The position numbers and the translations under genes are program-made. The notes beneath the pieces were generated by a model, which made no database searches, was not told the origin of the DNA, and worked only from the letters and a program-made list of their open reading frames with translations. From Torulaspora globosa (taxonomy: Eukaryota > Ascomycota > Saccharomycetes > Saccharomycetales > Saccharomycetaceae), in NCBI RefSeq assembly GCF_014133895.1, contig NC_050732.1, forward strand, positions 310,001 to 374,000: a stretch of DNA of 64,000 bases. Direction: 5' to 3'. Below, one piece after another: positions 28,821 to 38,788 of this stretch. How positions within the stretch are numbered: position 1 is the stretch's first letter; each line of letters begins with the position of its first letter.

Positions 28821-29126
28821 CGCCTAGGCCATACGAAAGCTCCATTTTTATGTCCTTTACCGTTAGTCTTAGGCGGAATTTTTCGCCTCGGGCTGTCTGA
28901 ACACCACGAGATCGAGATACGGGAATTCATCCCTATATCTAAACAGTTTAAGATCTCAAATTCAAGACAACGGTGTCTGTTCTCGACTACTCGATTTGGT
29001 TTCGGTGCTGGGATCAGAGTTCTACCAGTAGCTGTACGGCTTTTCGAGAATAGGAGTCTTTGTGGTGGTCGAAATTGAAAATTGGTTGTTGGATAGACTG
29101 CAAGTGAGCGAGAGAACTGTTGCAAG
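28821..29126. other. Intergenic region before the IML2-type gene
   Basis: 306 bp between two genes on the same strand. A small inverted repeat (AGGCG...CGCCT around a T-rich loop, near 28871-28888) lies about 50 bp after the IRS4/TAX4 stop. No other gene is seen. Confidence 0.4.
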
Positions 29127-31466
29127 ATGTTTAGAGTGTTTGGAGCTCTTACCGGTAGAGGCAACACCACTCCTGAGATGTCACAAGAGGAAAAAACGAA
29201 GTTGATACTGAAACAGGCTCACGATTTTGAGATTGCGTTACAGGCTATGGATTATGTTCTTGATGACAGAGCACAAGAGGGACTGCAGCTGTTGCGAGAT
29301 AATGAACCTGAGGATGGATCTGATCAAACGATTAACGTGCTGGCTCGCGGTGTTATTGAATTTTTGGAGGCTACATTGGGCTTCGAGGCGGAGGAGATGA
29401 AGAAGGCGTCGGCCACTTTGGCAAAAGCAGAGCAGTTGTCATTGAAGAGCAGACAGGATGCGCAAAAGTTGCAGTTGCATAGCAGCTCGTTATATCCGTC
29501 GGGTACTGTTTACGCGGTTACTTACACTGAATCTTGCCTATTGCATGCGCTTCTGATGCTGTTCAGCGAGAGCATGATGGAGGCCGCTAAGGCATTGTTA
29601 AAATTGCGTAAGGCTTACTCGATGTTGCAGGAGATTTTTGAAGCGATGAAGAAGGCTGAAAAGAGCAGGGGGCTCTCTAGTGAGGATCCTAATGAGTCGC
29701 AAACGAGCTTCTCTTCGTGCGATTCTCCCTTTGCCTCTGCGGACATTCCTTATGCACTTTCTGCAGAAGAGCAAGAAGATCATGATCTGTTGGAATATGC
29801 CGAGAAAGTACATCATATGAGAATGAAGCGGCTATGCGGTGCCCACATCGGTAATTCACCAGCTATCAATAGGTTACGAGACGAGCTGGGCTTAGGTGCA
29901 ATGAGAAATCTTCCCAAGGAGGAAATCAAAGAGTTTACTCATGTTTTTGACGACCTAGATGTCACGGAGGCTACTATTGATGAATTTATTCATTCTGGGG
30001 TAAACTTATGTTTTGGCATTCTGCAGGTGGTTCTCTCCTTAATTCCTCCTGCTATCGGAGCTGTACTCTCCATAGTTGGTTTTCATGGTTCAAGGGAAGA
30101 GGGTCTCAGGCTGGTTTGGAGAGCTACAAGGCAGAGAAATGTCCATGGTTGTATCGGATTATTGGGTTTGATGTTTTATTATGACGGTCCTTTCCAGTTT
30201 ACCGACGACGATTTTGACATCCCAGCTGCTAGTTCAACTTCGACTACGTTGGGTAATAGCAAGTCTCAGGCAAATCTATCTGCGTCTTCGCTACTGCAGA
30301 AAACTAGATCATCCCGGAGTACCTCTGTTGTCTCGCTCAAGAAGAAGGCTACAAATGATAGTTTGAGTTCATTAAGGAGAAACGAAACATCTGAGAGCAC
30401 CAACTCCTTAAAGAAGCTTAGCTCGTTGCAGGATGGTGATCTCGATGGACCGACTTTGCTGCATCCGGGAAAAATTCTTGTCGATGCGCTACTAAGGTCC
30501 AGGGCCTTATTCCCCAACAGTGCGTTATGGCTACTGAATGAAGCCAGGATGTTGTCTGCGCGTGGTCGACTCGAAGAAGCTGTCCAGCTGCTCGATTCCA
30601 TCGATGTACAGAGCATAGCTATGAGACAAGTAAAGTCTCTCTTGGTCTTTGATCGTGCCATTACTCTCTCTCATTTGCATAGGTATGAAAGGGCTGCAGA
30701 AGATTTGCTGTCGTTGATCAATATCAGTGATTGGTCCCACGCTTTTTACACTTATTACGCTGGGTGCTGCTACCTAGAGAACTGGAGAATGTGCCAGCTT
30801 GGTGTCCTCGAAAGCGACAAAGCTGAATTCTATAAGAAGAAGGCACTTGAATTGATCTTTGGTGCTCCAAGTTTATTGGGCAAAAAGACCTTCAAATCCA
30901 AAAACTTGCCTTTGGATAGATTCATGCTTAGAAAAGTGGAGCAGTACAAAACAATGCAACAGAAACTTGGCGTTTCTGATGCTTTGGATGCCATCGCAAC
31001 TTCACCCGTGCATGAGATTTCGTACTTCTACAATGGCTATAACAGAATGACGAAAGAAGGTTTGGAGCTCTCAAACAAGATGTTGCTGGAGTACCACAAT
31101 CCTGCGATTGATAGCAAAAACGTGGACCAAGAGCTTATCAAGGATTTCCTGGTAGCACTCAGCCTCAGAAGATTGGGAGAAGTCGAAGAGGGCTGCAACC
31201 TGATGGATGAAAAGTTATTGCCCAACTTTTTCTCCATGGATAGAGGCAAGGTCAGATATATAAAGAAGACCGAGGACCCATGGCTGTACCCTGCAGCCCT
31301 CTATGAGCGTGCCCTATTCTCCTGGAAGCTCCACGGGATTGATGGTTTACCCGAAAGCAGAGAATGGTTGCTAAGAGCTCAAGGCTACGCCGATGATTAC
31401 GAGCTGAGTACCCGTATCGGGATGAAGATCAAAGCTGCTCTTGATAGAGTCGAGCACTCTCTATGA
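29127..31466 (+). CDS. IML2: Iml2-family protein (DUF3808)
   Basis: 779 residues (S. cerevisiae Iml2 about 731 and its ohnolog YKR018C about 725). It is largely helical and repeat-like. A hydrophobic segment lies near residues 290-315 ([21 protein letters not shown]). A serine-rich disordered insert spans about 370-435. Iml2 is reported to help clear inclusion bodies and associates with lipid droplets; the biochemistry is not settled. Its position between IRS4/TAX4 and HEL1/ARP4 agrees with both S. cerevisiae tracks (YJL082W, YKR018C). Confidence 0.88.
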   Translation: MFRVFGALTGRGNTTPEMSQEEKTKLILKQAHDFEIALQAMDYVLDDRAQEGLQLLRDNEPEDGSDQTINVLARGVIEFLEATLGFEAEEMKKASATLAKAEQLSLKSRQDAQKLQLHSSSLYPSGTVYAVTYTESCLLHALLMLFSESMMEAAKALLKLRKAYSMLQEIFEAMKKAEKSRGLSSEDPNESQTSFSSCDSPFASADIPYALSAEEQEDHDLLEYAEKVHHMRMKRLCGAHIGNSPAINRLRDELGLGAMRNLPKEEIKEFTHVFDDLDVTEATIDEFIHSGVNLCFGILQVVLSLIPPAIGAVLSIVGFHGSREEGLRLVWRATRQRNVHGCIGLLGLMFYYDGPFQFTDDDFDIPAASSTSTTLGNSKSQANLSASSLLQKTRSSRSTSVVSLKKKATNDSLSSLRRNETSESTNSLKKLSSLQDGDLDGPTLLHPGKILVDALLRSRALFPNSALWLLNEARMLSARGRLEEAVQLLDSIDVQSIAMRQVKSLLVFDRAITLSHLHRYERAAEDLLSLINISDWSHAFYTYYAGCCYLENWRMCQLGVLESDKAEFYKKKALELIFGAPSLLGKKTFKSKNLPLDRFMLRKVEQYKTMQQKLGVSDALDAIATSPVHEISYFYNGYNRMTKEGLELSNKMLLEYHNPAIDSKNVDQELIKDFLVALSLRRLGEVEEGCNLMDEKLLPNFFSMDRGKVRYIKKTEDPWLYPAALYERALFSWKLHGIDGLPESREWLLRAQGYADDYELSTRIGMKIKAALDRVEHSL

Positions 31467-31831
31467 ATACGATATACTAATGCGTTCAAGATGTCCGTTG
31501 GAGTTTTTTAAGTTAGATGGTTTTCTCGTTCTATGTAGATAAAATGCAAATCCTCATGAATAGCTGTTACATTCATCTTAGAGTATTCATCAGCTTTGGG
31601 AGCCTTATGACTGTAGCTTCTATGAGAATGGAGCATACCCCTGTTCTCTACAGGACATACGGCCAATGGACTAGTAGTAGAGCAAACTGATGGCGCTTCT
31701 CTTATATGTCTTCTGTAAGTTGGCTGTATTTAAGGTGATATCGCTGCGTAATACATAGGCTTTGTTCACTGTAAAACAGGTAAAGAAACGGGCTCCAAGG
31801 AGGTAGTCAGTTGGATAGCCAAGATAAGCTT
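31467..31831. other. Intergenic region before HEL1
   Basis: 365 bp, AT-rich, presumably the IML2 3' end and the HEL1 promoter. Nothing else is recognised. Confidence 0.4.
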
Positions 31832-33478
31832 ATGGATTTGCTGGATAGCGAAGATAACTGCTCATTGTTATGCGATGATGACTACGACGATGATGATTCC
31901 ATCGATTTATATGAATCTCAAACAACGGCTACTGGTTCTATGGGAGATAACGTCTGTCACAAGCTGAATAGTCTTGTGAGTGATGATTCGGGATTCGAAA
32001 TTGACGAAGAACTGCTAAATGAAGATGTTGAGGATGATCTGCTATCGCACCATATGAAGTCTAACGACCGGGCTCCCGAGGGAAACACAAGTTCTCTGAA
32101 GTATGAATGTTTAACCATGCAGGATATATTCGATAGGATGCTAGAAAGGGTTCACCATCTACAGCCGATCTTCTCTATGCCTGCAGAGGATATTCTGCTG
32201 CTTATGCAGCGCTATGATTGGAATGAAGAACGATTACTGGAAGAGTGGACAGAAAAGATGGATAAGCTGCTTATAGAAGCAGGTCTGAGTGCAGACGATC
32301 TAGGCAGTGGAGCAGGTGGTAATGTCCGGGGCATCAAGCGTAAAGCGAAGTTTGAGTGCTTCATTTGTTGCGAGGATAAGCCAACAGAGACGTTCGCTTT
32401 GGAGTGTGGCCATGAATATTGCATTGAATGCTACCGACGCTACATTAGCGACCGGCTGAACCAAGGTAAAGTTATCACTTGTATGGATTGTCCGCTGGCC
32501 CTCAAGAATGAAGACATAGATGCCGTGATGGGGACAGCGTCAAGTGCTAGGCTGATGAACTCGTCTATTAAGAGCTTCATACAGAAGCACAACCGCAACT
32601 ACAAATGGTGTCCTTACGCCGATTGCAAGTGTATCATTCATCTGAACGACACGACGTATCTGCAAGAGTGCACGCGTCTACACCGCTCATGGTTCGTTAC
32701 CTGTAAGCTGTCTCATAGTTTCTGCTTTGGCTGTGGATATGAGATTCATGCCCCGGCTGATTGCAATGTTGCCAATGCGTGGGTCAAGAAAGCAAGGAAA
32801 GAATCGGAGAATTTGAACTGGGTCCTTTCTCATACCAAGGAATGTCCGAAATGCTCTGTAAATATTGAAAAGAATGGAGGGTGTAACCACATGGTTTGTT
32901 CCAGCTGTAAATACGAGTTCTGCTGGATATGTGGCGGAGATTGGGCTCCACATGGCAGAAGCTTTTTCCAGTGCACAATGTACAAGAATGATGACGAGAA
33001 ACAAAAGACATCTGTGGAGAACAGTAAACGCACATTGAAAAGATACACATTCTACTACAGAGTTTTCAACGAGCATGAGGTGTCCGCAAAGCTCGACTGG
33101 AAGCTGGGCCAGACCGTGGGCCAGAAAGTGAAAGTTTTGCAGGAGAAAATGGGCGTTTCATGGATCGAAGGTCAGTTTTTGGCGGATAGTTTGAAAATAC
33201 TGAATGAAGGCCGTACAGTACTGAAATGGTCATTTGCGGCTGCATACTATTCGGATGCTTCTCATAACCTGACGAAGATATTTGTTGACAATCAAATTCT
33301 TCTCTCAAATGCAGTGGAGCACCTATCGGAATTGCTTCAGATAAAAGATCAGGAGGCTATAATGAAACGCAAACCTGAATTTTATAATAAATCAGGTTAT
33401 GTCCAAAACAGAACTAGGGCTCTCATAGAATGCGGGAGAGATCTTCTAAGAAAGGGCATATGCAAACCCGCTGATTGA
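31832..33478 (+). CDS. HEL1: RBR ubiquitin ligase (Hel1)
   Basis: The first ATG (31832) gives 548 residues (S. cerevisiae about 551), and its acidic start aligns with the known N-terminus (SIDLYES). An Ariadne-type RING-between-RING set is clear: RING1 from about residue 176 (CFICC, CGHEYC), the IBR, then RING2 from about 338 (CPKC, GGCNHMVC, YEFCWIC) with the expected catalytic cysteine in the GGCNHMVC region. The C-terminal helical Ariadne region follows. Hel1 is known for degrading excess histones with Rad53. It is YKR017C in S. cerevisiae and converges on ARP4 here. Confidence 0.95.
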   Translation: MDLLDSEDNCSLLCDDDYDDDDSIDLYESQTTATGSMGDNVCHKLNSLVSDDSGFEIDEELLNEDVEDDLLSHHMKSNDRAPEGNTSSLKYECLTMQDIFDRMLERVHHLQPIFSMPAEDILLLMQRYDWNEERLLEEWTEKMDKLLIEAGLSADDLGSGAGGNVRGIKRKAKFECFICCEDKPTETFALECGHEYCIECYRRYISDRLNQGKVITCMDCPLALKNEDIDAVMGTASSARLMNSSIKSFIQKHNRNYKWCPYADCKCIIHLNDTTYLQECTRLHRSWFVTCKLSHSFCFGCGYEIHAPADCNVANAWVKKARKESENLNWVLSHTKECPKCSVNIEKNGGCNHMVCSSCKYEFCWICGGDWAPHGRSFFQCTMYKNDDEKQKTSVENSKRTLKRYTFYYRVFNEHEVSAKLDWKLGQTVGQKVKVLQEKMGVSWIEGQFLADSLKILNEGRTVLKWSFAAAYYSDASHNLTKIFVDNQILLSNAVEHLSELLQIKDQEAIMKRKPEFYNKSGYVQNRTRALIECGRDLLRKGICKPAD

Positions 33479-33550
33479 TATTGTGTATTATTATTATTTG
33501 TGGGTCAAGTTTAACATACGGTTTTTCATGATATTGTCTGATCGCATCAA

Positions 33551-34987
33551 TTATCTGAATCTATCACTCAAGAGTCTTTCTGGACCTACTTCCTCGTATT
33601 CTTGTTTTCCAACCCAAAGTTGATGGAAACTTCCCAAGCTAGTCAGTATGCTGCCGCCTAGCCATGCTTGATACTGCCTTTCACGTAAATGACCAGTTGA
33701 CAGTATTCTAAACTTGAGAGCTGGAAGCCTTTTATTCAGCTCAGACATGAGCCTATCGCTGAAGCCGGGGATTGAGGAAGTCCCTCCTGTTAGAACTATA
33801 TTATGCGCCAAACTGGCACGTAAATCGACATCAGTGGCCATGATAGACTCATTCACAAGATCAGCAACACCTGGAATAGCAATTTTAGGTGAATCTGTCT
33901 CGATAGGTCTTTTTCCGTTCTCGTTTGTGGTCTCTGCTGTTGAGGACGCGTCCTCCACAGGTGCTCCCTCTTCAGCAGATGGCTTATCCGGCTTGCCATT
34001 AGGCTTGTTCCTCTTCAGTGGTACGTAGTCATTATGCCATGTTTCTACGATCCCGTTCGGAGAGGTTGGCCAGTCTTCTGGTAGATCTTCTTCATGCGGT
34101 GTGAATAACGGCTCGGCAAAGCCAAAACGTGTCTCGTTGTCAAAAACTAACTCTTCTGTCCATGGCGCCTCGATGGATCTCTTGGACATCGATTCCAGCT
34201 GGGATTTCATCTGCGGTAACGGATCTGGTGCCACCTGGCAAAGAGTTTCCTTGCATTCTTGTAAAAATCCTCGGCTATTGGCATAATCATATAATGAAGA
34301 GTGTACCTTGAAATCGAACGATCTTTTCTTGAATGTGGGTTTCCTCTGAGCTATTTCGAACAAAGGTACTAAATCCTTTCCCTTCAGTGGCTTCTTTATC
34401 AACTCATTGATGAATTTACCGGCTAGGAAGTTCCTCATGGTGCTCTTCGATAAGGTCATCCCATCGACTACTGGACTCACGCTCGTGCTATCGTGACCCA
34501 CATCCACGACAAGGCAATTGGGTCTTCCAGATGCAAACGAAACGCAAGTTGGAGTGGAGGAAATATAGCACGCTTCGAACTGCAAGGATTCCAAAAGCAT
34601 TTCAAGTGACTTAGCCTTATTCTCTAAAGTATTCCAAATAGGTTCTGTGAGCAAGGCAGGAATACCAGAATTCGATTCCAGATATAGCAAGCTTTTCAAC
34701 GCCCATGACCATTGTTCTTCAGCAGCATCCCAATCTACCACAATGCTGTTTTCGACAATAGGTTTTATTTCATAATCTGGCCTAGGTATACAGAGAGATT
34801 GTTCAGAAAATATCCTTTTCTTACTTTGATCTTCTTCTTCTGGGTCCTTCAAGCCATAGTATGATGGCAGTATTGCCTGCGGGCAATCTGAACCGGAATA
34901 ACCAATGTTGGTAGTGAAAGAACCTGGATCGATAACCACTGCAGTAATCTCATCCCCACCATACACTTGTAGTCCTGGATTTGACAT
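33551..34987 (-). CDS. ARP4: Nuclear actin-related protein (Arp4)
   Basis: 478 residues (S. cerevisiae about 489). Actin-fold nucleotide motifs appear: DPGSFTTNIGYSG near residue 21, VVDVGHDSTSVSPVVDG near 165, and TGGTSSIPGFSDRL near 415. An Arp4-specific disordered insert occupies about 325-375. Arp4 is a shared subunit of the NuA4 acetyltransferase and of the INO80 and SWR1 remodellers, where it binds nucleosomes. It is essential in S. cerevisiae (YJL081C). Confidence 0.95.
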   Translation of the reverse strand: MSNPGLQVYGGDEITAVVIDPGSFTTNIGYSGSDCPQAILPSYYGLKDPEEEDQSKKRIFSEQSLCIPRPDYEIKPIVENSIVVDWDAAEEQWSWALKSLLYLESNSGIPALLTEPIWNTLENKAKSLEMLLESLQFEACYISSTPTCVSFASGRPNCLVVDVGHDSTSVSPVVDGMTLSKSTMRNFLAGKFINELIKKPLKGKDLVPLFEIAQRKPTFKKRSFDFKVHSSLYDYANSRGFLQECKETLCQVAPDPLPQMKSQLESMSKRSIEAPWTEELVFDNETRFGFAEPLFTPHEEDLPEDWPTSPNGIVETWHNDYVPLKRNKPNGKPDKPSAEEGAPVEDASSTAETTNENGKRPIETDSPKIAIPGVADLVNESIMATDVDLRASLAHNIVLTGGTSSIPGFSDRLMSELNKRLPALKFRILSTGHLRERQYQAWLGGSILTSLGSFHQLWVGKQEYEEVGPERLLSDRFR

Positions 34988-35174
34988 CTATTCTGCACCT
35001 TCTTGCACCTTTAATCCCACTTTCCTTCCTTTACTTTTAGTCTTGAAGCTTACGTAGTCTTTGATGGACGCGAATTGTAATAAGAGCGAGGTATCAGATG
35101 AGCTTGCGGAATATTAAGAATAAGAGTTTTATGTTCTCATATATAGAGGATATTTACACCACGAATGCCTTATA

Positions 35175-36812
35175 TCATAGAGTCCTTAGCTCGCAATCTA
35201 GCACGTCAACCAGAGCTTCAACCTCCAGTTTGCGTCTTGCGTCTTTGATCCAGTCCTGGCACAGAACATGAGGCCAACCTTGCAATGCCACTGCTTCTTC
35301 AACAGCCTTATCGAGTTTCGAGAGTCTTAGGTTCTCATTGACTCTGCTGAAGACGCTGTCGAGGTCCTGATTAGTTGGAGAGGAACCCTCTTTGGTGAAG
35401 AGGAAGAAAGAGCACAGCTTAGCAAAGGTGTGGCCCAGGATACCGGCATTTGGTGGTAGCAAGGAGGCGGTCTTAAAGTCTGCGGCAAGTAAGTTCCATC
35501 TGTTGTATAGCTGTTCATTTGTAAGGATCTGTGTTCCTGCCGTGAGATTATCTAATTCAGCGATGGCAACGTCGATGAGTGGAGGCGACAGACCCTTCGA
35601 CTTGCAGCATGGCTTGGGCTTATCCGGTAGAATGTCCGATAGGGACTTCAACTGCTTGAGTTGTGGCTCGATGTTTAATGCATGCGGTTCCGAAGATTGT
35701 AATTTTCCTCTTAGCTCTTCTAAAGTTAGCGTCAGCTGCGTAACGGCCTCTTTTTTCATCAAGATACGGTTCAGCTTTTCGACAGACTCGAGCAGTTTGC
35801 CGACGCCGGTGTCAAGGTCCTTTAGATGAGATAGTCTTCCGTTTCTTTCTTCGTCTAATTTCTCCTTGAGAATCTTGTTAAATTCTTCTACCTGCGTAAT
35901 GGATAACAGTGCAACCTCATTAGCATGTTTTGCCAATAAAGTCTGTTCATTGGTTTTTAAATCTTCCGCCAGTTGCTTTGAGCTACGTTCCTCCAGTTCG
36001 ACCTTGTAGTTATTGAATTCCCTCCTGAACTTGGATATTAATTGGGTCTCGTCATCCCTTAGCTTCCGTTCATATTTGTCAGTTAGTTCTTTTAAGGCTT
36101 CTGCAGTCTTTGCAGAGACGCCTTCACGAACCGCTGCATCAAAATCTTTATTAAATTCGAGTACGGAAACTGTGAGTCTCTGGTGAGCTTCAGTTATATC
36201 GCTCAGTTGTTCTTTGGCAACCGCTATTTTTTGGTCGTTGATCACTTTTATGGTATCGTTGAGTTCCTTGACCAAATCACCAAACTTGGATGAGGCCGCC
36301 AAGTCCGAATCCAAGGCGACGCTAATAGGATTCAGATAAACTAGTACAGCATCGTTTTTGGCGGTCGAATTAGCGCTACCAACGTCTTTGTTCTCAATGC
36401 TAGCTGGCACTGTAGCTTTCAAACCGCTTTCGTCAGCGTCTTGCGCCTTGACACCTTCGTTGGGTACGGAGCTCACCTTTCCTCCTAGCATACCACCGAA
36501 CTTGTTTCTCAACTCTTCCAAGGTCAGGGGATGAAACGACATAGTTGCATCCCGATACGACTCGAATGAATCGACTAGCGTCTCTGCGAACGGGACGTTC
36601 TCGACAAACAAATCGCCAAAGTCATCGTTGTACTGGGACAGCGCAACCCCCCCAGCGTAAAACAGAGAAATAGCGACAGAGCTCCTAACCAGGAACCGAC
36701 GGAACGGGTGAGATTTTGGCGCCGCCGGTCTCACCGTGCCTGTGTTGATGGACGCTAGGCTTCTCTTGGTCACCGCATGCTTCACCAGAGAGGGTGACTT
36801 AGATTTCAGCAT
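35175..36812 (-). CDS. MIC60: MICOS core subunit, mitofilin (Mic60)
   Basis: 545 residues (S. cerevisiae about 540). A basic mitochondrial presequence at 1-35 precedes one membrane segment (about 43-60, SVAISLFYAGGVALSQY). A long coiled coil spans about 200-390 and the conserved mitofilin domain ends the protein (WPHVLCQDWIKDARRKLEVE). Mic60 forms crista junctions in the inner membrane and contacts outer-membrane complexes. In S. cerevisiae it is YKR016W. It is divergent from YPT52 across an unusually long gap. Confidence 0.94.
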   Translation of the reverse strand: MLKSKSPSLVKHAVTKRSLASINTGTVRPAAPKSHPFRRFLVRSSVAISLFYAGGVALSQYNDDFGDLFVENVPFAETLVDSFESYRDATMSFHPLTLEELRNKFGGMLGGKVSSVPNEGVKAQDADESGLKATVPASIENKDVGSANSTAKNDAVLVYLNPISVALDSDLAASSKFGDLVKELNDTIKVINDQKIAVAKEQLSDITEAHQRLTVSVLEFNKDFDAAVREGVSAKTAEALKELTDKYERKLRDDETQLISKFRREFNNYKVELEERSSKQLAEDLKTNEQTLLAKHANEVALLSITQVEEFNKILKEKLDEERNGRLSHLKDLDTGVGKLLESVEKLNRILMKKEAVTQLTLTLEELRGKLQSSEPHALNIEPQLKQLKSLSDILPDKPKPCCKSKGLSPPLIDVAIAELDNLTAGTQILTNEQLYNRWNLLAADFKTASLLPPNAGILGHTFAKLCSFFLFTKEGSSPTNQDLDSVFSRVNENLRLSKLDKAVEEAVALQGWPHVLCQDWIKDARRKLEVEALVDVLDCELRTL

Positions 36813-37011
36813 ATTGAAAGATCAGCTTTTTCAAATCGGAGCCCAAAAAATCGCTTATTCACCCTTCGGAGTGTACGCACCAATTGTTCCCCTTCACTTG
36901 TTCAACAGGTATCGTAGTTTCGACACTAGCGGCGGAAGAAGTGGTCTCCAGTCTGTGCCCGAAGCGAATTTGGGCCGCGACACCATCCCAAGTTTATAAT
37001 TGGGTAAAAGT

Positions 37012-37017
37012 CACGTG
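37012..37017 (+). promoter_or_regulatory. CACGTG box upstream of MIC60
   Basis: Within GTCACGTG, the Cbf1 form of the E-box, 200 bp upstream of MIC60. Cbf1 or Pho4 family factors could bind it. Confidence 0.4.
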
Positions 37018-37462
37018 CCATGACATCCGCCAGCGTAAACTCTCACCATCGGGCGACTTCACGGTAGCTTGGCGGCTCGACTGTTCAGCGCTGTGTGCCT
37101 CGCATTCAATTCAAGCTCTTCCCTCAGCGTACGGTCAGCTTTTATCCCGGTTAAGCGCTGAGCCTTCAACGACCCGGCAGAGACACCGCAGATACGAAAA
37201 ATGGAGGAGTTCATCATGTAGGGCTATCGGATTTGCTGTCCGTAGCATCCCGGCAGCATGCAATACGCACCTCGCACTGCTGATCCTGGGATCTCGGCGC
37301 CTAAAGCGACAGATCGCGGATCCAGCGCTGCAGGAATCTTCTTGATCTTGCTCAAAGCAGCGCCAACGCCTCTCTGCTCTTGAAACCGGTATTTATCTCT
37401 GCTTGTTGTGTCTGTAAAGTGGTTGTTGTTGTTGAACTAGGAGAAGGCGGACCTCGCGGAGG

Positions 37463-37472
37463 TCGGCGGCTA
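37463..37472 (+). promoter_or_regulatory. URS1 / Ume6 word
   Basis: TCGGCGGCTA is an exact match to the Ume6 URS1 consensus, which represses early meiotic genes in growing S. cerevisiae cells. The nearest genes are MIC60 (650 bp) and YPT52 (500 bp), neither known as meiotic. Confidence 0.4.
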
Positions 37473-37908
37473 ACGCCACCCAGGACATAAAAGAGGCAAA
37501 CACCGTAGACCGCTTTGAATCGATATTCAATCAAACTAGGGTTGCGAGAAGGATTGATTGTGGTGGTAGTTGCACGGTAGCGCATGGAAGTCATATAGAG
37601 ACAGAAGCGCCTGGTCTATCGGTCAGCGGCATTGAAGAGACTCTGATCTCGGCCGCGAAACTCGCTCTGATGTGACTGAAAGGAAGCTTCACAGCAGGCA
37701 GCGCCTATCAGTGCCATATCGGAGACGCTCGCTGGCTTTCGATCACCAGAACGCCGGTCTTGTCCTGTTTCACCGCAGAGGTGCGAGAGTTGATGGAAAA
37801 AGCTGCCGGCAGCCCAACTAAAGATGGAGGACGCTTATTCGAGGGTATCGGAGGATGCCGACGGCTCTCGAAGGCCCAGGAATCGATAGTGGTTAAAGAG
37901 TGAGGTAT

Positions 37909-37914
37909 CACGTG
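37909..37914 (+). promoter_or_regulatory. CACGTG box upstream of YPT52
   Basis: Within ATCACGTG, again the Cbf1 form, 61 bp before the YPT52 ATG. Confidence 0.4.
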
Positions 37915-37974
37915 GAATACGTTTAGTGTCGGTCAAAGGAGAAGTGCTTATTTAAGCCTCTTGATAGCTGAAGT

Positions 37975-38661
37975 ATGGACTGCAATTCATCGGGAAGATC
38001 TGGAAATCGAGTGATGTTGCAATTTAAGTTGGTGCTGCTGGGTGATTCTTCTGTGGGGAAGTCTTCGATCGTTTACAGGTTTGTCAAGGACTCATTTGAT
38101 GAGTTTCGTGAAAGCACTATAGGTGCAGCGTTTCTATCTCAGACGATTAAGATCAGTGGGTCTAGTGAACAATCAGAAACGGTGATAAAATTTGAGATCT
38201 GGGATACAGCGGGACAGGAACGGTACAAGTCACTGGCTCCGATGTACTATAGGAATGCGAACGCAGCATTGGTGGTCTATGACGTTACGCAGCAGGACTC
38301 TTTGACCAAGGCACGGGCTTGGGTTAACGAACTGAAGAATAAGGTGGGAGACGAGGATCTAGTCATTTGCCTGGTTGGGAACAAGATTGACCTGTGCGAT
38401 GGTGATGAGGACAAGAGAGCTGTGGAGACGGGAGAAGCCAGGGATTATGCAGCAGAACAAAGTCTTTTATTCTACGAAGTCAGTGCCAAAACTGGGTCCG
38501 GAGTCAGACAGATATTTGAGAGCATAGGAGAAAAATTATATGAAACGAAGAAGGATGAGCTTGCAGCTGCCAGGAATCGACAGATGGGATCTTCGAAAGA
38601 CCAGGTCAACGTGCAATTGCAAAGACCTTCGACAAACGACCCCACATCGTGCTGCTACTGA
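37975..38661 (+). CDS. YPT52: Rab5-type GTPase (Ypt52)
   Basis: 228 residues. All Rab motifs are present: GDSSVGKS (23-30), the switch region with WDTAGQERYKS, NKIDL and VSAKTG. The C-terminus ends in CCY, a twin-cysteine geranylgeranylation signal. Ypt52 with Vps21 drives early endosome fusion and vacuolar sorting. In S. cerevisiae it is YKR014C. A short insert follows the switch II side (ISGSSEQSETV, about 59-70). It converges on SCP160. Confidence 0.92.
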   Translation: MDCNSSGRSGNRVMLQFKLVLLGDSSVGKSSIVYRFVKDSFDEFRESTIGAAFLSQTIKISGSSEQSETVIKFEIWDTAGQERYKSLAPMYYRNANAALVVYDVTQQDSLTKARAWVNELKNKVGDEDLVICLVGNKIDLCDGDEDKRAVETGEARDYAAEQSLLFYEVSAKTGSGVRQIFESIGEKLYETKKDELAAARNRQMGSSKDQVNVQLQRPSTNDPTSCCY

Positions 38662-38788
38662 TCGAGGCATCTAGTTTTACCACATTAAATAAGTTGTCTT
38701 ATCGGTAACCGAGATAAGAATTGCATGTTTACTACATATATCACGGTTGCATTACGCCAATTGGAAGCAAAGAGGATACGAAGACAGT

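Larger units (their letters stand above)
36813..37974. other. Long intergenic region MIC60/YPT52
   Basis: 1162 bp without a credible gene, the longest in the window and relatively GC-rich for non-coding DNA. Open frames here (up to about 150 codons) look random in composition. Words seen: two CACGTG boxes at either end (37012-37017, 37909-37914) and an exact URS1/Ume6 word (37463-37472) that shares a base with a 15-bp palindrome, GACCTC-GCG-GAGGTC (37450-37464). S. cerevisiae has the uncharacterised gene YKR015C at this place; I see no relic of it. Confidence 0.55.

Noticed and set aside
28871..28888. AGGCG...CGCCT hairpin as a bacterial-type terminator
   Set aside because: Rho-independent terminators do not operate in yeast nuclear genes; treated as a chance inverted repeat.
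37010..37017. GTCACGTG as a centromere CDEI element
   Set aside because: No AT-rich CDEII and no CDEIII-like TTCCGAA sequence follows; the region is GC-rich. A promoter E-box is more likely.
36884..37345. Open frame of about 153 codons in the MIC60/YPT52 gap
   Set aside because: Composition looks random, no domain or family resemblance, and it would start over the MIC60 promoter.
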